Origin: Gordionus sp. m RMFG-2023
Lineage: Eukaryota; Nematomorpha; Gordioida; Chordodea; Parachordodidae
NCBI RefSeq assembly: GCF_954871325.1
Contig: NC_088775.1
Coordinates: 29,117,561-29,181,560, forward strand
DNA length: 64,000 bases
Direction: 5' to 3'
The notes beneath the pieces are model-generated. The model saw only the letters and a program-made list of their open reading frames with translations, did no database searches and was not told the DNA's origin. The position numbers and the translations under genes are program-made. Positions 60,439 through 64,000 of the stretch are shown one piece after another (within the stretch, counting starts at the first letter, position 1; each line of letters starts with the position of its first letter).

Positions 60439-60688
60439 CAGAGTTGTTAAATGATCGACGATTCTGGATTCGATATTAATTTTGGCAATTTACCAGGATT
60501 AATGATTTTTTCTTAGATTGAGGATGGTGATCGAGATCAATTTTGTTTAATATTCGATCCTTTTAATAATTTATTTTTTTTAACTTAAAAAGTATATAAA
60601 TAAAATTAAAATATTATGATAAAAAATATCCTTTTTTTGTTGAAAAGATCGTGATTCGATTCTATTAAAGGATCAATTAACAAGCCTA
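60439..60688. mobile_element. Decayed hAT-like MITE in the PPME1 3' flank
   Basis: CAGAGTTGTTAAATGATCG at the left faces, in complement, TAGGCTTGTTAATTGATCC at the right. GATTCGAT motifs lie inside both arms. The flanks GATGATAT and ACCGGTAT match at only 4 of 8 bases. It lies about 30 bp beyond the PPME1 stop codon. Confidence 0.45.
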
Positions 60689-60717
60689 ACCGGTATGTAA
60701 TTGTAATATTTGATTTT

Positions 60718-60857
60718 TTACGAAGCCATGTTAGGATTAGCTAAAACGACCATTTTATGTTTGGCTAAAAAGCTAGCAACAACTCCAGCTACTTCGTCTG
60801 GTAAATCCTCGTGCACGGAATGACCGCATCTGGAAAGTATTACCATCTGAAATTTAC
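60718..60857 (-). CDS. PPME1: Protein phosphatase methylesterase 1, last exon
   Basis: The exon is preceded by a consensus acceptor (AAAATCAG/G, 60858-60860) and reads GKFQMVILSRCGHSVHED then LPDEVAGVVASFLAKHKMVV, ending in a TAA at 60718-60720. Animal PPME1 has GKFQMQVLPQCGH-A-VHED followed by DKVAEAVATFLIRH at its C-terminus. The His of CGH-x-VHED is the catalytic histidine of this alpha/beta hydrolase, which removes the carboxyl-methyl group from the PP2A catalytic subunit. Codon GGT is split (phase 1) with the preceding exon. GC content is above the surroundings. This is the best host-gene anchor in the window. Confidence 0.93.
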
Positions 60858-61439
60858 CTGATTTTGGATTTATTTAAATTTAATAAAATAATTATCGAAA
60901 CAAAGAATAAAGTTTGAAGATTTTAGCAAAACTAAATCAGTCAAAAAAAAACAATAAAACTTAGCGAACAAATAGAAATTGTATGGCTTATAAAATATAG
61001 AATATTTTATAATTAATATAAAAGATTTATAAGGCCAAAAATTCTAAAGCTAGAAAACGATAAACCTTAATTAAACTCAACAGGGGGGGGGGGGTACTCA
61101 TGTGATATCTACCCCCTTCGATGCAGTTACGTCATTCATCTTAATCTTAAAGTAAAGATAAAATAAATATATTTAGTTTAGACAAACCTAATTACATTAA
61201 TACTAATGCTGACTAACTCCCAATAAACTTGTTATGATTGAGAAAATCATCTCTTTACTAATTGTGAATTTAGCGTTATATATTCTACTATAAATTATTA
61301 TTCCTTTGTCCTATTCTACCCACCACCTATAATATTATCCATATAAATGATAGAAATATATCACTATACTACATTATATGAAATTTTAACAAATTATCCC
61401 ATTATTTAGTACGTAGAAATATATATGAATAAATCTCAT

Positions 61440-61740
61440 TATTATATATTTTTAAGTTCGTATTACAACATGGTGACCAAGAAAAATTGGGCACTCTTTC
61501 CAGAATAAATATTTTTAATTCTTCATATGACAATTCATCCATTATGACTATCATTTTGATAGCGGTTTCTTCAGTGTTTTAAGTAAATAAAATTTTTTAT
61601 CTTTATCATTAATTATTTCGAACATAACTTCCAATTTCTTTATATGTAATTTTATGTTATCTAAAAGGAATTATTTCAAATTTTTATCTTGGCTATCATG
61701 TTGGAATATGAACTCATTAAAAGGTATAAAAATGAGATAA
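61440..61740 (-). repeat. Dispersed repeat copy in the PPME1 intron, decayed
   Basis: It shares CCAGAATAAATATTTTTAAT, CAATTTCTTTATAT and TTGGAATA(T/C)GAACT with 62930-63190. The reading frame is broken. Confidence 0.75.
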
Positions 61741-62171
61741 TCCAATAGAATCCCAAATAATGTATATAACATATATAGATATATAATAGGTAGTTAGAAT
61801 GGGTAGAGGGAATAATAATTAATTATGGTCAAATATATAAGATGGTCACGGGGAAAAAAAACTATATTTTCGATCAAATATAAAACTTTTTATATATCAT
61901 ATATCTAAGTGACATTATTATAAAAACTAAATACAAATTGATAACAAAATTAAACATCATACCCTGACGAGTATGATATTGTATAACATCTCCGGGCAAA
62001 TATTTTTAAAATTGTATAATTTATTACATAATTATTTATAAATTTCTCATCAAATTCATGACTGTTTGGATAGCACATGTTCAACGTTATTTAATAACAG
62101 AAACACTAGATATTGAAATCAAACAGAGATTTCCAAATGTGTTTTATAAGATGAATATAAAATATGATACC

Positions 62172-62299
62172 TAGACACTTACCATAATGCTGGGCCTATA
62201 CATAATCAGATATTAAGCTTATAATAATTATATTTAAGCCTATATATTATCTGACATCATCAGACATTAAGCCTAAATTAAATTATGGCTAAGTGTCTT
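62172..62299. repeat. Small foldback MITE in the PPME1 intron
   Basis: AGACACTTACCATAAT at the left faces ATTATGGCTAAGTGTCT at the right. The interior has TAAGCCTA motifs. Confidence 0.6.
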
Positions 62300-62921
62300 A
62301 GCATCCTCTCAACTAAAAAAAAATATAATAAACTTTTATGTTTGTACACCTCCCATTAACACCTTATTTAACCAAAATAAATATATAAAAGTAATGCAAT
62401 TGTACAATATTGTGAAAGTGTTGTTTTGATTAGATCCATTATAAATTTAATATATTACTCATTTCCATAATTGCATCGGTCCATATTTATAATACCTTTT
62501 GAGACATCAACAAATATTAACGATTAGTTGCAATAGTTATGATTTCGTCCCGATTGTAATTTTATTATTGAACGTAAAAATGTTGATTGTTAGATGTTTA
62601 CTATATTGATAAATATCAATATTATTATAATTTGAAACTGTATGTTACGGATACGCTAGTACCAGTAAAGTACCATATAGGCATCGAGGGTTTTTTTTAA
62701 ATTCAATTTCCATCATAGTCGGAATATTTCGGATTTGTATGTTGATTGTAAATTATTAAGTATCTATCATTTAATTCTTTAGCAATCTGTTCAATATTTT
62801 TTAAATTGAACTCTGCAGAATCCTCTAATCGATTTGTAATGTTGCTATCAGACCAGTTTGCTATAAAAAGGGGAAAAAAACGATTACATCTTTAAGCGAT
62901 GGCAAATCCAAAACTAATAAT

Positions 62922-63190
62922 TTAATTCTTTCCAAAGAAATTCTGCCGGCGTTTCATATTTTTCTGGCTTAGCATTAAATAACTTCCTAATATGTGCGAT
63001 ACATGATTTTTTTTGGGCACACCTTCCAGAATAAATATTTTTAATTCTTCATAAGACAATTCATTTTTTAACTTTATCATTATATCGAATATAAGTTTCA
63101 ATTTCTTTATATCTAATTTTATATTATCTGACGAAATTATTTTAAAATTGTTCTTGGTCACCATATTGGAATACGAACTTATTAAAAAGT
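62922..63190 (-). repeat. Dispersed repeat copy with an 80-residue frame
   Basis: The minus-strand frame begins MVTKNNFKIISSDNIKLDIK and contains ELSYEELKIFILEGVPKK. The related copy at 61440-61740 keeps parts of the same words but is broken. Because it is repeated and intronic, I take it as a mobile-element fragment rather than a host exon. The family is not recognised. Confidence 0.5.
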
Positions 63191-63468
63191 ATAGTTTATT
63201 CGTATAATCATATATTTTGATTTATATTAAAAGTGTACATATATTGAAGGAACCTGTAGGAGACACTTTTGAGAAAATTCATATTTCGCACTTTTATATA
63301 TGTACATCTTTTAATGAATGAATAGTCAGTCAAGATCAGTATTAGAATTAATGTCAATGGGCAAACCAGATATACAAAGAATTCAATTTACTATGGAACT
63401 GGTGCCATAGATGATAATCAAAAGGCATATTTAATTATTTTTTTAAAAAAAATTGTTTTTGATAATAC

Positions 63469-63513
63469 CTTGCATTTGCGCTATGGTTAACTCTTTGTCC
63501 AAATGATCGACCC
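63469..63513 (-). CDS. PPME1: Protein phosphatase methylesterase 1, penultimate exon
   Basis: This 45-bp exon is bounded by ACACAG/GG (acceptor) and CAAG/GTATTATC (donor). It encodes GVDHLDKELTIAQMQ and joins in phase to GKFQMVIL in the last exon. Animal PPME1 has AGVDRLDKDLTIGQMQGKFQ at this point. The Asp of GVD is the catalytic acid region of the hydrolase. A 2.6-kb intron filled with repeats separates the exons. Upstream exons, including the GHSMGG nucleophile, must lie beyond 64000 or in unassigned sequence. Confidence 0.9.
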
Positions 63514-64000
63514 CTGTGTACGTTTTATAAAATAATGAAATACTTATATTTTTTTAAAGGAAGAAATAAATTAAATTAGAGATACAGATATCCAATTTTT
63601 TCACAGATGCAAAATAAATGTATTAAAATTTAAAACCTCGATAAGATTTTAGCCAAACAAATATTACCTAAGACATAGTAGTAGAGGAGTCAAAAAATAA
63701 TAATAAGACAAACAAGGAATATATTAATTTTGATAGTCCAAAAAATCTGGGGGGGGGGGGAGGGTTATAAGAATAGATATCTAAAATGTTAAAGGAACTA
63801 ATATAATATTAATAAATTTAGCTATGAAGGAGGTTAAAGAGAGTGCAACTTAATATATAAGAAGAACCTATATAAAACATGTTTATACAATTATTATAAT
63901 GGTGTGAATCTTATAAAATCATTTAAAATTCGATAGGAAAATTTATCCACCAATATATATTGCATCAGGCGTGCAGCCCATACTTTTCAATTAGCCAATA
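63514..64000. other. Intronic or upstream PPME1 sequence
   Basis: I found no further PPME1 exon here. A G-run (GGGGGGGGGG, near 63749-63760) is present. The sequence at 63970-64000 reads EKYGL on the minus strand, but the match to PPME1 is too short to call. Confidence 0.4.

Noticed and set aside
62922-63164. A PPME1 exon
   Set aside because: The translated words do not match PPME1, and the segment is repeated at 61440-61740, indicating a dispersed repeat.
63970-64000. A further PPME1 exon (EKYGL resembling EKYW-x-GW)
   Set aside because: The match is only four to five residues, is followed by a stop, and lacks splice support.

Overview
This window looks like a transposon-packed stretch of an AT-rich animal (probably invertebrate) nuclear genome. 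The grounds are spliced genes with short AT-rich GT-AG introns, metazoan-type LINEs (an RTE-like element with a PHD-like finger behind its reverse transcriptase), P, hAT, FLYWCH-MULE (Phantom-type) and mariner-like elements, and one recognisable host gene whose protein matches animal protein phosphatase methylesterase 1. I cannot name the species. Gene density is very low: nearly all interpretable sequence is mobile DNA or tandem repeat.

Layout. 1-5 kb: a 2-kb satellite of ~119-bp and ~145-bp units, then a pair of perfect hairpins and an old hAT remnant. 7.6-9.6 kb: a hAT element with an exact 8-bp target duplication, carrying a nested MITE. 12-14 kb: a mariner-like remnant and a foldback element interrupted by another hAT-type MITE. 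14.5-17.9 kb: a hAT element with two partial transposase copies in opposite orientation. 17.95-23.0 kb: a broken LTR-retrotransposon fossil with a hAT nested inside. 23.1-29.2 kb: giant inverted-repeat element FB1, whose arms are arrays of ~142-bp units around a core with a PHD-OTU-like reading frame.

30.6-33.3 kb: two nearly identical FLYWCH-MULE transposase genes head to head as a 1.1-kb inverted duplication. 33.5-40.7 kb: giant hairpin element FB2, with an exact 8-bp target duplication, terminal motifs iterated inward, a tRNA-like unit in each arm and a perfect central palindrome. It sits in a duplicated exon/intron segment belonging to the MULE gene. 42.4-45.5 kb: a P-superfamily element with ~88-bp inverted repeats and an 8-bp duplication, inserted in the repeated leader of a LINE (45.7-48.2 kb) whose C-terminus looks like a restriction-like endonuclease. 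48.4-51.8 kb: a hAT with a BED finger and spliced transposase exons. 55.6-58.8 kb: a comparatively GC-rich, probably young RTE-like LINE. 58.9-60.7 kb: three MITEs. 60.7-63.5 kb: the last two exons of PPME1 on the minus strand, with a MITE starting about 30 bp past its stop.

The most unusual architecture is the pair of foldback elements FB1 and FB2 flanking an inverted FLYWCH-MULE gene pair. It recalls FB/Phantom elements, in which simple terminal motifs are amplified inward. Whether the MULE protein mobilises FB1 or FB2 is inference; the terminal repeats, target duplication, unoccupied paralogous sites and catalytic residues are read directly from the sequence.
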